A DNA stretch of 64,000 nucleotides from Streptomyces sp. MMBL 11-1 (GCF_028622875.1 NZ_CP117709.1:6451001-6515000), one strand, 5' to 3'. Shown: positions 34,954-43,893, counted from the stretch's first letter. Notes: generated by a model not told the origin, from the letters alone. Numbers and translations are program-made.

Positions 34954-35288
34954 CGGCCGACCCGAACACCATGCCGATCGGGACGGCGTGCACCGAGCCG
35001 AACGGGGCGGCGTGCGCCGGGCCGATCGCCACGGTTGACTGGCGCACCGGGGGTGAACCGTTCCGGATCGTGCCCAAGCCCCCGTCACACCCCGGGGACG
35101 CCCGGCTGTCCGGCGTCTACGGGACGGTGTTCACCGAGGAGGCAGCCGCCCCGGTCGAACGGTCCGCCACGGTCCAGGGCCGCCCCGCGGTCGCCCCGGC
35201 CGTCACGGGAACCGCCTACGCCACCGGAGCGAGCCGCTTCACCGTCGATCCCGACGACACCCTCGTACCCGGGTTCGTGCCGCGATGA
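34950..35288 (+). pseudogene. Internally deleted proline-racemase-family gene
   Basis: 112-residue open frame made of the two ends of a proline-racemase-family protein. The segment TVDWRTGGEPFRIVPKPP (about 28-45) is the usual N-terminus, and GVYGTVFTEE...AVAPAVTGTAYATGASRFTVDPDDTLVPGF is the usual C-terminus. About 220 residues that would hold both catalytic positions are missing, joined in frame near residue 50. The first 27 residues are a low-complexity lead. It sits between the epimerase and the reductase with overlapping starts and stops, so it may still be translated. A former trans-3-hydroxyproline dehydratase is likely from its neighbour, but a retained small protein cannot be excluded. 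Confidence 0.75.
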
Positions 35289-36244
35289 CGGTGACGCTCG
35301 ACGCCGCGGACGTGTTCGCGCTCGGCCCGGCCGGGGCCGTCGCCGCGATCCGGGCGGCGCTGGCCGGGGGGCTCGAACCGGACGGCGACGTGACCCGGGC
35401 GATCGTGCCGCTGGCCCACGGCCAGGGGCTGCTCATGCCCTCGGAGCACGACGGCTGGTACGGAGTGAAGGTCGCCACCGTCGCGCCCGGCAACGCCGCG
35501 CGCGGGCTGCGGCGGGTCAACGCCACGTATCTGCTGCACGACAGCGCCACCCTGACACCGGTGGCGCTGCTGGACGGGGTGGCGCTGACGACCCTGCGCA
35601 CCCCCGCCGTCTCGGTCGCGGCCTGCCTGGACCGGCTGCGCGCGCTCGCCGACGGGAGCGGGGGGCTGCGCCTGGTGGTCTTCGGCGCCGGCCCCCAGGG
35701 CGAGGGGCACGTCGCCGCGGTACGGGCCCACGTACCGGTGGCCGACGTCACGGTCGTCACCCGGCGCGGGGGGCCCGTGCCCGGCTGGGCGGACCGGAGG
35801 CTGACGGCGGGCGGCGGGGGAGTGGCGGCCGCGGTGCGGCGCGCGGACATCGTCGTCACCGCGACGTCCGCGCGCGAACCGGTGGTCGACGGACGGCTGG
35901 TGCGTGACGGCGCGGTGGTGCTGGCGGTCGGCTCGCACGAACCGGACGCGCGGGAGCTCGACAGCGTGCTGATGGGGCGTGCCACCGTCCTGGTGGAGAG
36001 CCGCGCGACCGCCCTCCGCGAGGCGGGCGACGTCGTCATGGCGGTCCACGAGGGCACGCTCGCCCCGGGCGACCTCGTCACCCTGGCGGACCTGAACGGC
36101 TCTACGGGCGACGTCCCGGCGGATCGCCCACTGGTCGTGAAGACGTGCGGGATGGGCTGGCAGGACCTGGTCGTCGCCGTCGCGGCCCACCGGCGGAAGG
36201 AGGGGATGGAGGCGAGGGAGGCGATGCCGGGGGAGCGGGGCTGA
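35285..36244 (+). CDS. Ornithine-cyclodeaminase/mu-crystallin-family reductase, likely 1-pyrroline-2-carboxylate reductase
   Basis: 319 residues. NAD(P)-binding LVVFGAGPQGEGHVAAVRA is at about 137-155; LLHDSATLTPVALLDGVALTTLRTPAVSVAA is the substrate-lid region typical of the family. In hydroxyproline gene sets this protein reduces 1-pyrroline-2-carboxylate, the product of trans-3-hydroxyproline dehydratase, to L-proline. Its dedicated dehydratase neighbour is the damaged gene at 34950-35288. The ATG overlaps the preceding TGA. Confidence 0.83.
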   Translation: MTVTLDAADVFALGPAGAVAAIRAALAGGLEPDGDVTRAIVPLAHGQGLLMPSEHDGWYGVKVATVAPGNAARGLRRVNATYLLHDSATLTPVALLDGVALTTLRTPAVSVAACLDRLRALADGSGGLRLVVFGAGPQGEGHVAAVRAHVPVADVTVVTRRGGPVPGWADRRLTAGGGGVAAAVRRADIVVTATSAREPVVDGRLVRDGAVVLAVGSHEPDARELDSVLMGRATVLVESRATALREAGDVVMAVHEGTLAPGDLVTLADLNGSTGDVPADRPLVVKTCGMGWQDLVVAVAAHRRKEGMEAREAMPGERG

Positions 36245-36319
36245 GAGTCCTGCCGACGCCGGCACCCATCCGTGCCCCTCGCGGGGTCGTTACGTCAACG
36301 CGCGCCGCCTCGCGCGGAC

Positions 36320-36440
36320 TTCGGTGTCACCATGCGCGGCGTTCCGCGGGACCCTGGCGAAGCCACGTCATGCCGCCTCGCGTGGGCCGCTGCCGCAACG
36401 CACGTCACTCCGCAGCGATTTCGGCGTCACCATGCGCGGC
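36320..36440. repeat. 21-bp direct repeat, period 100 bp
   Basis: The sequence TTCGG[T/C]GTCACCATGCGCGGC occurs at 36320-36340 and again at 36420-36440, with one mismatch, in the gap between the convergent reductase and gntR genes. Weaker GCGTCA/CATGC fragments follow, so a decayed tandem duplication is likely. Confidence 0.7.
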
Positions 36441-36477
36441 CCTGCGTCAACATGCCCGGTCCCGGCCGCTCTTCGCG

Positions 36478-37188
36478 TCAGCGTGCGCCGAGTTTGCGCG
36501 GCGGCGTGGCGCGTTCGGCTTCCCGCTTCCGGTCCGCCCACAGGGTCCGCACATGCGCGAGATGGCGGCGCATGTGCTCCTCGGCCCCCTCCGCGTCCCC
36601 CGCGATCATGATGTCCAGGAGTGCGGTGTGCTCCCGCGCCGAACCCACCAGCGACCCCTCCTGGGACAGGTCGGTGAGCCCGTAGAGCCGGGAGCGCTTG
36701 CGCAGGTCGGCCACGGTCTCCACCAGGCGCGCGTTCCCGGCGAGGGCGAGCAGGTCGAGATGGAAACGGCGGTCCGACTCCAGGTAGGCGATCAGGTCGC
36801 CGTCCTGCGCGGCGGTCACGATCTCCTCGGCCACCGGACGCACCGCCTCCAACTGCTCGCGGGAGGCGGTGCGGGTCACGCGGCCGATGGTGGGGATCTC
36901 GATGAGGGCACGGATCTCGGTGTACTCGTCCAGGTCACGCTCGGAGAGTTCGGTGACGCGGAACCCCTTGTTGCGCACCGCCTCGACCAGGCCCTCGCGG
37001 GCCAGATCCAGCATGGCCTCGCGCACGGGCGTGGCGGAGACGCCGTACTCGGCGGCGAGCGTGGGCGCCGAGTAGATCACGCCGGGCTGGAGTTCCCCCG
37101 CGATCAGCGCGGCACGCAGAGCGTTGGCGACCTGGTCGCGCAGATGCTCCTGCACCGAGATGAGTTTGCGGGACTTCAGCTCACTCAT
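36478..37188 (-). CDS. GntR-family regulator (FadR/FCD type) of the collagen/hydroxyproline island
   Basis: 236 residues from the ATG at 37188, which has GAAGGGGA upstream. The N-terminal winged HTH is QVANALRAALIAGELQPG...LAAEYGVSATPVREAMLDLAREGLVEAV, and a helical FCD ligand domain follows (DRRFHLDLLALAGN, EHTALLDIMIAGD). It lies between the catabolic operon and the transporter/collagenase genes. A half-site, ATGTCACG at 37225-37232, is in its own upstream region and recurs before the other island promoters. It is the obvious candidate repressor, perhaps relieved by hydroxyproline or a pathway intermediate. Confidence 0.88.
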   Translation of the reverse strand: MSELKSRKLISVQEHLRDQVANALRAALIAGELQPGVIYSAPTLAAEYGVSATPVREAMLDLAREGLVEAVRNKGFRVTELSERDLDEYTEIRALIEIPTIGRVTRTASREQLEAVRPVAEEIVTAAQDGDLIAYLESDRRFHLDLLALAGNARLVETVADLRKRSRLYGLTDLSQEGSLVGSAREHTALLDIMIAGDAEGAEEHMRRHLAHVRTLWADRKREAERATPPRKLGAR

Positions 37189-37216
37189 GCGTTCCCCTTC
37201 AATGATGTGGCACCGC

Positions 37217-37232
37217 ACTATACAATGTCACG
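37217..37232. promoter_or_regulatory. GntR operator candidate, autoregulatory
   Basis: ACTATACAATGTCACG lies about 30-45 bp before the gntR start. Its TACAATGTCACG part parallels TACTATGTTACG before the transporter genes (37483-37494). Confidence 0.6.
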
Positions 37233-37467
37233 TTGCGCGGCGCCTCATCGGTCATCCGAGGTCAGCGCTGTCAGCTGCCCAACAGGCGGGCCTTCCACGC
37301 CTCGACGCCGTCGATCACGTCTCCTTCGAGGGTCTTCGGGGCGAGGGGGGATGCCGTGGCGGCGGGCGGCTGAGCATCCGTCAGCCCTCGTACCGCTGGT
37401 GCTTTCGTACCGCTGGGCGGTTCACGTCGTGGACACGTTTCGGTAACGGGATGACGCACCGCTTGGC

Positions 37468-37494
37468 TGTGCAATTTCACATTACTATGTTACG
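37468..37494. promoter_or_regulatory. GntR operator candidate before the peptide transporter
   Basis: TGTGCAATTTCACAT (37468-37482) is, read backwards, ATGTGAAATTGCACA, one base from the ATGTGACATTGCAC of the hydroxyproline promoter. TACTATGTTACG follows directly. The 574-bp gap between gntR and the binding-protein gene also holds the leader repeats listed below. Confidence 0.6.
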
Positions 37495-37635
37495 GGTCAC
37501 ACCACATGGATGTGGGCGCGATCTTCCCGGCCCACTCCGCTCCCACTCCACTCCGCTTCGCTTTCCGCAAGCAGTCGCCCGCCGGGCCGCTCGGCCGCCC
37601 GGATCACCGGGCCCCTCCCGGGCCGCTCCTTTCCT

Positions 37636-37730
37636 CCCGGCCTGTCCCCGCGTTCGTCCTCCCGGCCCGTTCCCGCTTCTGCCCCCCCGGCCCGTTCCCG
37701 CTTCAGTCCTCCGGCCCGATACCGCTTCTG
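37636..37730 (+). repeat. C-rich tandem repeats in the transporter leader
   Basis: Units like CCCGGCCCGTTCCCGCTTC occur at about 37661-37679 and 37686-37704, with degenerate copies at 37636-37655 and 37711-37729, a period of about 25 bases. They lie in the presumed 5-prime leader, 33 bp before the binding-protein gene. Function unknown. Confidence 0.75.
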
Positions 37731-37762
37731 CCGCGACCCTTCCCCGTACGAGGAGTGCACCC

Positions 37763-39508
37763 ATGTCCCGTCGCACCCGGATGCTGTCCGCATCCCTGAG
37801 CACCTCGCTCGCCCTGGCCCTGCTGGGCGCCTGCACCACCCAGGGAGCTGACGACCGAGACCCGGACGAGCGACAGCCCGGTGTGGCGACCGGCACCGTC
37901 ATCGGCGGCACGCCGAAACGGGGCGGCACCCTGACCGTGCTGTCCAACCAGGACTTCGCCCACCTGGACCCGGCCCGCAACTGGGTCATGCCGACGATGG
38001 ACTTCGGCACCCGGCTGATCTACCGCACCCTGACCACCTTCCGCGCCGAACCCGGGAAGAAGGGCAGCGAGATCGTCCCCGACCTCGCCACCGACCTCGG
38101 CAGATCCTCCGACGGTGGCCGCACCTGGACCTTCACCCTCAAGCCCGGCCTCGTCTACGAGGACGGCACCCCGATCCGGGCCCGCGACATCAAGTACAAC
38201 GTCGAGCGGTCCTTCGCCCCCGACCTCGCCGGCGGACCCGACTACGCCCAGCGCTATCTGGCCGGCACCGAGGGGTACGCCGGCCCGCTGGACGGCAAGC
38301 ACCTCGACTCGATCCGTACCCCCGACGACCGGACCATCGTCTTCTCGCTGCGCAGACCCGTCGCCGAGTTCTCCTACACGGTCACGCTGCCCACCTTCTC
38401 GCCCGTGCCCGCCTCCCGCGAGAAGGGTGTCCAGTACGACCTGCGGCCCTTCTCCTCCGGCCCGTACCGCATCGAGAGCTACGCACGCGGCAAGAAGCTG
38501 GTGCTGGGCCGCAACACCCACTGGGACGCGGCGACCGACCCGGTGCGCAAGGCCTACCCCGACCGCATCGTCGTGATCCAGGGACTGAAGGGCGGCCAGA
38601 TCGACGACCGGATCATCGAGAGCGCGGGCGCCGACGCCTCCGCGGTCGAGTGGTCCGACCTCCAGCCCTCCAGCGTCGCCAAGGTCCTGCCGAAGCCGGA
38701 GATCCGGCAGCGGCTCTCCGCCGAGCGCACCGGCTGTACGGACATGCTCGCGCTGAACACCTCCCGGGCGCCGTTCGACGACCCGAAGCTCCGCCTCGCG
38801 ATGCAGTACGCCGTCGACAAGGAGGCCCAGGTGACCGCCAACGGCGGCCCGGCCCTCAACGACGTCGCCACCGCCTATCTGCCGCCGTCCCTCACGGGCG
38901 GCCGTGCCGCCGCCCCGGTCCACGGCGGGCCGGCCACCGGTGATGTGAAGAAGGCCCGGAAGCTCCTGGCCGATGCCGGCAAGGGCGACGGCTTCGACAC
39001 CACCATCACCGTGTCCACCGGGGACAAGACCCGCGCCGAGGCCCTCCAGCAGAGCCTGGCCCGGGTCGGCATACGCCTGCGGATCGAGACCGTCGACCCC
39101 TCCGTCTACTACGACACCATCGGGGACACCGCCAACGCCCCCGACATGGCCATCAGCGGCTGGTGCCCGGACTACCCGTCCGCCGCCACCTTCCTGCCGT
39201 TCGTCTTCGACGGCCGCACCATCAAGCCCAAGGGGAACCAGGGCAACGTCTCCCAGTTCCGCGACAAGACCGTCGAGCGCCGCATGGACGAGATCGCCGG
39301 GATGGCCGACGCGACCGCCGCCAACAAGGCGTGGACCGCGCTCGACCGGGAGATCCAGCGCACCTCCCCGGCCGTCCCCCTGCTCTGGGAGCGCAAACCG
39401 CTGCTCGTCGGCGACAACATCGCCGGGGCCTTCGGACACCCCTCCTGGACCGGCCAGTTCGACTTCGCCGTGATCGGTCTCAAGGACCCGTCCCGAAGCA
39501 AGGGCTGA
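37763..39508 (+). CDS. Peptide ABC transporter substrate-binding lipoprotein
   Basis: 581 residues. A signal sequence with lipobox LLGAC places Cys near residue 24, after an Arg-rich start. The mature part is an SBP_bac_5 (DppA/OppA) domain with GGTLTVLSNQDFAHLDPARNW and a long two-lobe fold. It would capture oligopeptides outside the membrane. GAGGAG precedes the ATG. It heads a five-gene operon and is placed next to the collagenase, so collagen peptides are the likely cargo. Confidence 0.92.
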   Translation: MSRRTRMLSASLSTSLALALLGACTTQGADDRDPDERQPGVATGTVIGGTPKRGGTLTVLSNQDFAHLDPARNWVMPTMDFGTRLIYRTLTTFRAEPGKKGSEIVPDLATDLGRSSDGGRTWTFTLKPGLVYEDGTPIRARDIKYNVERSFAPDLAGGPDYAQRYLAGTEGYAGPLDGKHLDSIRTPDDRTIVFSLRRPVAEFSYTVTLPTFSPVPASREKGVQYDLRPFSSGPYRIESYARGKKLVLGRNTHWDAATDPVRKAYPDRIVVIQGLKGGQIDDRIIESAGADASAVEWSDLQPSSVAKVLPKPEIRQRLSAERTGCTDMLALNTSRAPFDDPKLRLAMQYAVDKEAQVTANGGPALNDVATAYLPPSLTGGRAAAPVHGGPATGDVKKARKLLADAGKGDGFDTTITVSTGDKTRAEALQQSLARVGIRLRIETVDPSVYYDTIGDTANAPDMAISGWCPDYPSAATFLPFVFDGRTIKPKGNQGNVSQFRDKTVERRMDEIAGMADATAANKAWTALDREIQRTSPAVPLLWERKPLLVGDNIAGAFGHPSWTGQFDFAVIGLKDPSRSKG

Positions 39509-39528
39509 GGGGACGAGGACGCATTCCC

Positions 39529-40500
39529 ATGAGCATCGTCACCACCCCGGCCACCGGACCGGGCGACACCCCGACAGCCGGCGGACCCGGCTCACCCGCC
39601 CCGCCCGACGCCCTCTGGCGGACCACCTGGCGCCGCCTGTGGGGCGATCGGGGCAGCCGGACCGCCCTGCTCGCCGCCGCCCTGCTGATCCTGGTCGCCC
39701 TCACCGCGCCCCTGCTCAGCCGCATGGGCGGCTGGTCGCCCACCGCCTTCGACGCCGACGCCATCGACCCCTACCTCGGCGGCCTGCCCCACGGCGCCCT
39801 CGGCGGCATCAGCGCCGAACACTGGCTCGGCGTCGAACCGGTCACCGGCCGCGACCTGTTCGCCCGCGTCGTCCACGGCGCGCAGGTGTCCCTGCTGATC
39901 GCCTTCGCCGCCACCGCGATCGTCGTCGTCACCGGCACCGCCGCGGGCATCGCCGCCGGCTACTTCGGCGGGCGCGTCGACACCGTACTGAGCCGGCTGA
40001 TGGACCTCACCATGTCCTTCCCCTCGCTCATCTTCATGATCGCCATGATGTCCGTGGCCCAGGACGTCAACCGGGTCGTGCTGATGACCGTCGTCATCGG
40101 CGTCTTCGGCTGGCCCGGCATCGCCCGCGTGGTGCGCGCCGAGGCGCTCTCCCTGCGCAACCGCGAGTTCGTCGAGGCCGCCCGCGCCTGCGGCAGCGGG
40201 CCCTGGCGCATCCTCACCCGGCAGGTGCTGCCCAACATCTCCGGACCCGTCATCGCGTACACCACGCTGCTGATCCCCGGAATGATCAGCACGGAGGCGG
40301 CGCTCAGCTTCCTCGGGGTGGGCGTGCGCCCGCCCACCCCCTCCTGGGGCCAGATGATCGCCGAGGCCGTCGCCTACTACGAGACGGACCCCATGTACTT
40401 CATCGTCCCCAGCGTCTTCCTCTTCGTCGCCGTCCTCGCCTTCACGGTCCTCGGTGACGCGCTGCGCGACATCCTCGACCCCCAGGGAGGACGCCCGTGA
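39529..40500 (+). CDS. Peptide ABC transporter permease (DppC type)
   Basis: 323 residues, about six TMs. The first TM is at about 42-65; the EAA coupling loop is NREFVEAARACGSGPWRILTRQVLPNISGP, usual for OppC/DppC. The N-terminal 35 residues are a polar Pro/Thr-rich tail. It pairs with the next permease, whose start overlaps by ATGA-type coupling. Confidence 0.93.
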   Translation: MSIVTTPATGPGDTPTAGGPGSPAPPDALWRTTWRRLWGDRGSRTALLAAALLILVALTAPLLSRMGGWSPTAFDADAIDPYLGGLPHGALGGISAEHWLGVEPVTGRDLFARVVHGAQVSLLIAFAATAIVVVTGTAAGIAAGYFGGRVDTVLSRLMDLTMSFPSLIFMIAMMSVAQDVNRVVLMTVVIGVFGWPGIARVVRAEALSLRNREFVEAARACGSGPWRILTRQVLPNISGPVIAYTTLLIPGMISTEAALSFLGVGVRPPTPSWGQMIAEAVAYYETDPMYFIVPSVFLFVAVLAFTVLGDALRDILDPQGGRP

Positions 40501-41483
40501 TCGCCTACCTGGTCCGCAGACTCCTCGGCGTGGCCGGCGTCCTGCTCGCCATCTGCGCCGTCACCTTCGTGATCTTCTACCTGCTGCCCGCCGACCCCGC
40601 CTCGGCGGCCTGCGGCAAGACGTGCAGCCCCGAACGCCTCGCGGAAGTACGCCACTTCATGGGCCTCGACCAGCCCGTCTGGCGGCAGTTCGGCGACTAC
40701 CTCATCGGGATCTTCGCCGGCCGCGAACTGGGCAGCGGCCCCCACGCGCTGCAATGCGGCTTCCCCTGCCTCGGCTACTCCTACGAGAACGCCCTGCCGG
40801 TGTGGGACCTGCTGATGGACCGCCTGCCCGTCTCCGTCTCCCTGGCCTTCGGCGCCGCCGGCCTGTGGCTGGTGCTCGGGCTGAGCGCCGGGGTGACGGC
40901 CGCCCTGCGCAAGGGCGGGCTGCTCGACCGCACCCTGATGGTCGGCGCGGTCGCCACCGCGTCCCTGCCCGTCTACTTCACCGCGGTGATGCTCCTGTAC
41001 GGCCTGGTCCGGCTGACCGGTCTGCTGCCCTACCCCTCCTACGTCCCGCTCACCGACGACCCCCTCGCCTGGGCCGCCAACCTGCTGCTGCCCTGGATCG
41101 CCCTGGCCCTGCTCTACGCCGCCATGTACGCCCGCCAGAGCCGCAGTTCGATGATCGAGACGATGGCGCGGCCGTACATCAGGACCGCCCGCGCCAAGGG
41201 CCTGCCCGCCCGGTCCGTCGTGGTCAAACACGGACTGCGGTCCGCGATGATGCCGGTCCTCACGCTCTTCGGCATGGACCTCGGCGCCCTGCTGGCCGGA
41301 GCGGTCATCACCGAGTCCATCTTCGGCATCCCCGGCGTCGGCAGGCTCTTCTACGACGCCCTGCAACGCTCCGACCAGCCCGTCGTGCTCGGCGTCACCC
41401 TGCTCGCCGCCTTCTTCATCGTGGCGGCCAACGTCGTCATCGACCTCCTGTACGCCGTCGTCGACCCGAGGGTGAGGAACTGA
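40497..41483 (+). CDS. Peptide ABC transporter permease (DppB type)
   Basis: 328 residues, six TMs. YLVRRLLGVAGVLLAICAVTFVIFYLLPADPA is the typical DppB N-terminus; the coupling loop is YIRTARAKGLPARSVVVKHGLRSAMMPVLT. Compared with the usual family it has a Cys-containing insert near residues 35-95 (SAACGKTCS, HALQCGFPCLGYSYE), which could form disulphides outside the membrane. Confidence 0.93.
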   Translation: MIAYLVRRLLGVAGVLLAICAVTFVIFYLLPADPASAACGKTCSPERLAEVRHFMGLDQPVWRQFGDYLIGIFAGRELGSGPHALQCGFPCLGYSYENALPVWDLLMDRLPVSVSLAFGAAGLWLVLGLSAGVTAALRKGGLLDRTLMVGAVATASLPVYFTAVMLLYGLVRLTGLLPYPSYVPLTDDPLAWAANLLLPWIALALLYAAMYARQSRSSMIETMARPYIRTARAKGLPARSVVVKHGLRSAMMPVLTLFGMDLGALLAGAVITESIFGIPGVGRLFYDALQRSDQPVVLGVTLLAAFFIVAANVVIDLLYAVVDPRVRN

Positions 41484-41484
41484 C

Positions 41485-42558
41485 GTGCCGCCCACCACCG
41501 AACCGGACCACCCCCTGCTGCGCGTCCACGACCTGCGGGTCGCCTTCGACACCCCCACCGGAACCGTCCAGGCCGTCGACGGGGTCTCCTTCACCGTGGA
41601 GGCCGGCCGCACCCTGGGTCTCGTCGGCGAATCCGGCTCCGGCAAGTCGGTCACCTCCCTCGCCGTGATGGGCCTGCACCGCCGGGCCCACGTGAGCGGA
41701 TCGATCACCCTCGCCGGACAGGAGCTCATCGGCCTGACCGACCGCCGCTTCGGCCGGCTGCGCGGTCGCCGGATGGCCATGGTCTTCCAGGACCCGCTGT
41801 CCGCGCTGCACCCCGCGTACACCGTCGGCGAACAGATCGCGGAGGCCCACCGCCACCACTTCGGCAGCGGCCGGCGCGTCGCACGCAGACGAGCCGTGGA
41901 GATGCTCGGCGAGGTCGGCATCCCCGAACCGGCCCGCCGGGCGGGGGAGTACGCGCACCAGTTCTCCGGCGGCATGCGCCAGCGCGCCATGATCGCCATG
42001 GCCCTGTCCTGCGAACCCGAACTCCTCGTCGCCGACGAGCCGACCACCGCGCTGGACGTCACCGTCCAGGCGCAGATCCTCGAACTGATCGCCCGGCTCC
42101 AGCAGGAACGCGGACTCGGCGTCCTGATGATCACCCACGACCTGGGCGTGGTCGCCCGCGTCGCCCACGAGGTGCTCGTCATGTACGGCGGGCGCGGCGC
42201 CGAACAGGCCCCGGTGGACGAGCTGTTCCACAGCCCCGCGCACCCCTACACCCGTGGCCTCCTGGACTCCCTGCCCCGGCTGGACGACCCGGACGACGCA
42301 CCGCTGCGCGCGATCCCCGGCTCCCCGCCGTCACCCGGCGAGCCGAGACCCGGCTGCCCCTTCGAGCCGCGCTGCCCCCGGGCGGCCGCCGCCACCGCCC
42401 CGGAGCGGGCCCGCTGTGCCGGGGAGAGCCCCCGTCCCGGGGCGGTGGCCGGCGGCGGCCGGCTGGTCGCCTGCCACCTGCCCCTGCCGGCCGCCCCGAC
42501 CGCCCCGCACCCCGGTCCGCCCGGCGGGGCCCCCGTACCGGCCGAGGAGGCCCGATGA
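41485..42558 (+). CDS. Peptide ABC transporter ATPase (DppD type)
   Basis: 357 residues. Walker A is GESGSGKSV, the signature is FSGGMRQRAMIAMAL, and Walker B is LLVADEPTTALD. The C-terminal oligopeptide-transporter extension has the CPFEPRCPRA Cys pattern of this subfamily, which binds an iron-sulphur cluster in some members. GTG start one base after the permease stop. Confidence 0.93.
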   Translation: MPPTTEPDHPLLRVHDLRVAFDTPTGTVQAVDGVSFTVEAGRTLGLVGESGSGKSVTSLAVMGLHRRAHVSGSITLAGQELIGLTDRRFGRLRGRRMAMVFQDPLSALHPAYTVGEQIAEAHRHHFGSGRRVARRRAVEMLGEVGIPEPARRAGEYAHQFSGGMRQRAMIAMALSCEPELLVADEPTTALDVTVQAQILELIARLQQERGLGVLMITHDLGVVARVAHEVLVMYGGRGAEQAPVDELFHSPAHPYTRGLLDSLPRLDDPDDAPLRAIPGSPPSPGEPRPGCPFEPRCPRAAAATAPERARCAGESPRPGAVAGGGRLVACHLPLPAAPTAPHPGPPGGAPVPAEEAR

Positions 42559-43586
42559 AACCCACGCTCTCCCAGTCCCCTCTCCCTACGGCGCGTTCCA
42601 CGGAGGCTGGAGCCGCGCCCCTGCTGTCCGTACGCGGTCTGGTGAAGACGTTCCCCGGGCGCCGCGTCCTGGGCCGCGCCGCCGCTCCGGTCCGCGCGGT
42701 GGACGGCGTCGATCTGGAGCTGGGCGCCGGGGAGACCCTGGGGCTGGTCGGAGAGTCCGGCTGCGGCAAGTCCACCACGGGCCGGATGCTGGTCCGGCTC
42801 CTGGAACCCACCGCGGGAACCGTCGAGTTCGAGGGCCGCGACATCACGCATCTGTCCCAGCTCGAGCTGCGGCCGGTCCGGCAGCACCTCCAGATCATCT
42901 TCCAGGACCCCCACGCCTCCCTGAACCCCCGGCAGACCGTGGCCAGGATCATCTCCGAACCCCTGCTCGTACAGGGGGCCACGGTCGGGGCGGCCCGGGA
43001 CCGGGCCGCCGAACTGCTCGACCTGGTGGGGCTGGGCTCCGAACACCTGGACCGGCACCCGTACCAGTTCTCCGGCGGCCAGGCCCAGCGCATCGGCATC
43101 GCCCGCGCCCTGGCGACCGGCCCCCGCCTGATCGTCGCCGACGAGCCGGTCTCCGCGCTCGACGTGTCCGTGCAGGCCCAGGTCGTCAACCTGATGGAGC
43201 GTCTGGGCGAGGAACTGGGCCTGTCGTTCCTCTTCATCGCCCACGACCTGTCCGTCGTGAAGCGGGTGTGCGACCGGGTGGCGGTGATGTACCTGGGCCG
43301 CATCGTCGAGATCGGCGACAAGCGCGAGCTGTACGACAGGCCGGCGCACCCCTATACCCGGGCGCTGCTCTCGGCCGTCCCCCTGCCCGACCCGGCGGCG
43401 GAGCGCCGCCGGGAGCGGATTCTCCTGCTCGGCGACCCGCCGAGCCCGGCGTCGCCGCCCAGCGGCTGCGGCTTCCATCCGCGCTGCCCCAAGGCGCAGG
43501 CCGTGTGCCGCACCGAGCGGCCGCTGCTCCAGGTCGTGGGCTCCGGCGCGCGTACGGCGGCCTGCCACTTCCCCGAAACGGGCTGA
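42555..43586 (+). CDS. Peptide ABC transporter ATPase (DppF type)
   Basis: 343 residues. Walker A is GESGCGKST, the signature is FSGGQAQRIGIARAL, and Walker B is LIVADEPVSALD. The C-terminal extension CGFHPRCPKAQAVC is conserved as in DppF/OppF. Overlaps the previous gene by ATGA and closes the operon; a hairpin follows. Confidence 0.93.
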   Translation: MKPTLSQSPLPTARSTEAGAAPLLSVRGLVKTFPGRRVLGRAAAPVRAVDGVDLELGAGETLGLVGESGCGKSTTGRMLVRLLEPTAGTVEFEGRDITHLSQLELRPVRQHLQIIFQDPHASLNPRQTVARIISEPLLVQGATVGAARDRAAELLDLVGLGSEHLDRHPYQFSGGQAQRIGIARALATGPRLIVADEPVSALDVSVQAQVVNLMERLGEELGLSFLFIAHDLSVVKRVCDRVAVMYLGRIVEIGDKRELYDRPAHPYTRALLSAVPLPDPAAERRRERILLLGDPPSPASPPSGCGFHPRCPKAQAVCRTERPLLQVVGSGARTAACHFPETG

Positions 43587-43595
43587 GAGGCTCCT

Positions 43596-43623
43596 GCGGC
43601 CCGTTCCACCCCCGGCGGGCCGC
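43596..43623 (+). terminator. Hairpin after the transporter operon
   Basis: GCGGCCCG and CGGGCCGC form an 8-bp stem with a 12-base loop, starting 10 bp after the last transporter gene. Confidence 0.55.
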
Positions 43624-43715
43624 CTCCGCCCGCTGGGCCACCCCTCCCCGCCGGGTCGCGTTCACCTGAAAGTCGTATCGGATTCGGTCACATGACTTCC
43701 CAGTGGTGTGTGACC

Positions 43716-43736
43716 TGTGCCATTGTACATGTCACA
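43716..43736. promoter_or_regulatory. Palindromic GntR operator candidate before the collagenase
   Basis: A 21-bp near-perfect palindrome, TGTGNCAT-N5-ATGNCACA, at 43716-43736 (centre TTGTAC). It is the most symmetrical of the four island sites and contains ATGTCACA (43729-43736). The collagenase leader of 157 bp follows. Confidence 0.7.
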
Positions 43737-43893
43737 GGGCGTGGGCATGTCAACTCCGGACATCGACCCCATTCCGTCCGGCCGACAGTGCGGCACGGCA
43801 TGGCACGGCACGACAGCACCCCCTGTCCCACGCCCTGTACATCCCATCGGTCACGCATGCGCGTGCCTCCGATCCCTCATGGGAGGAAAAAAC

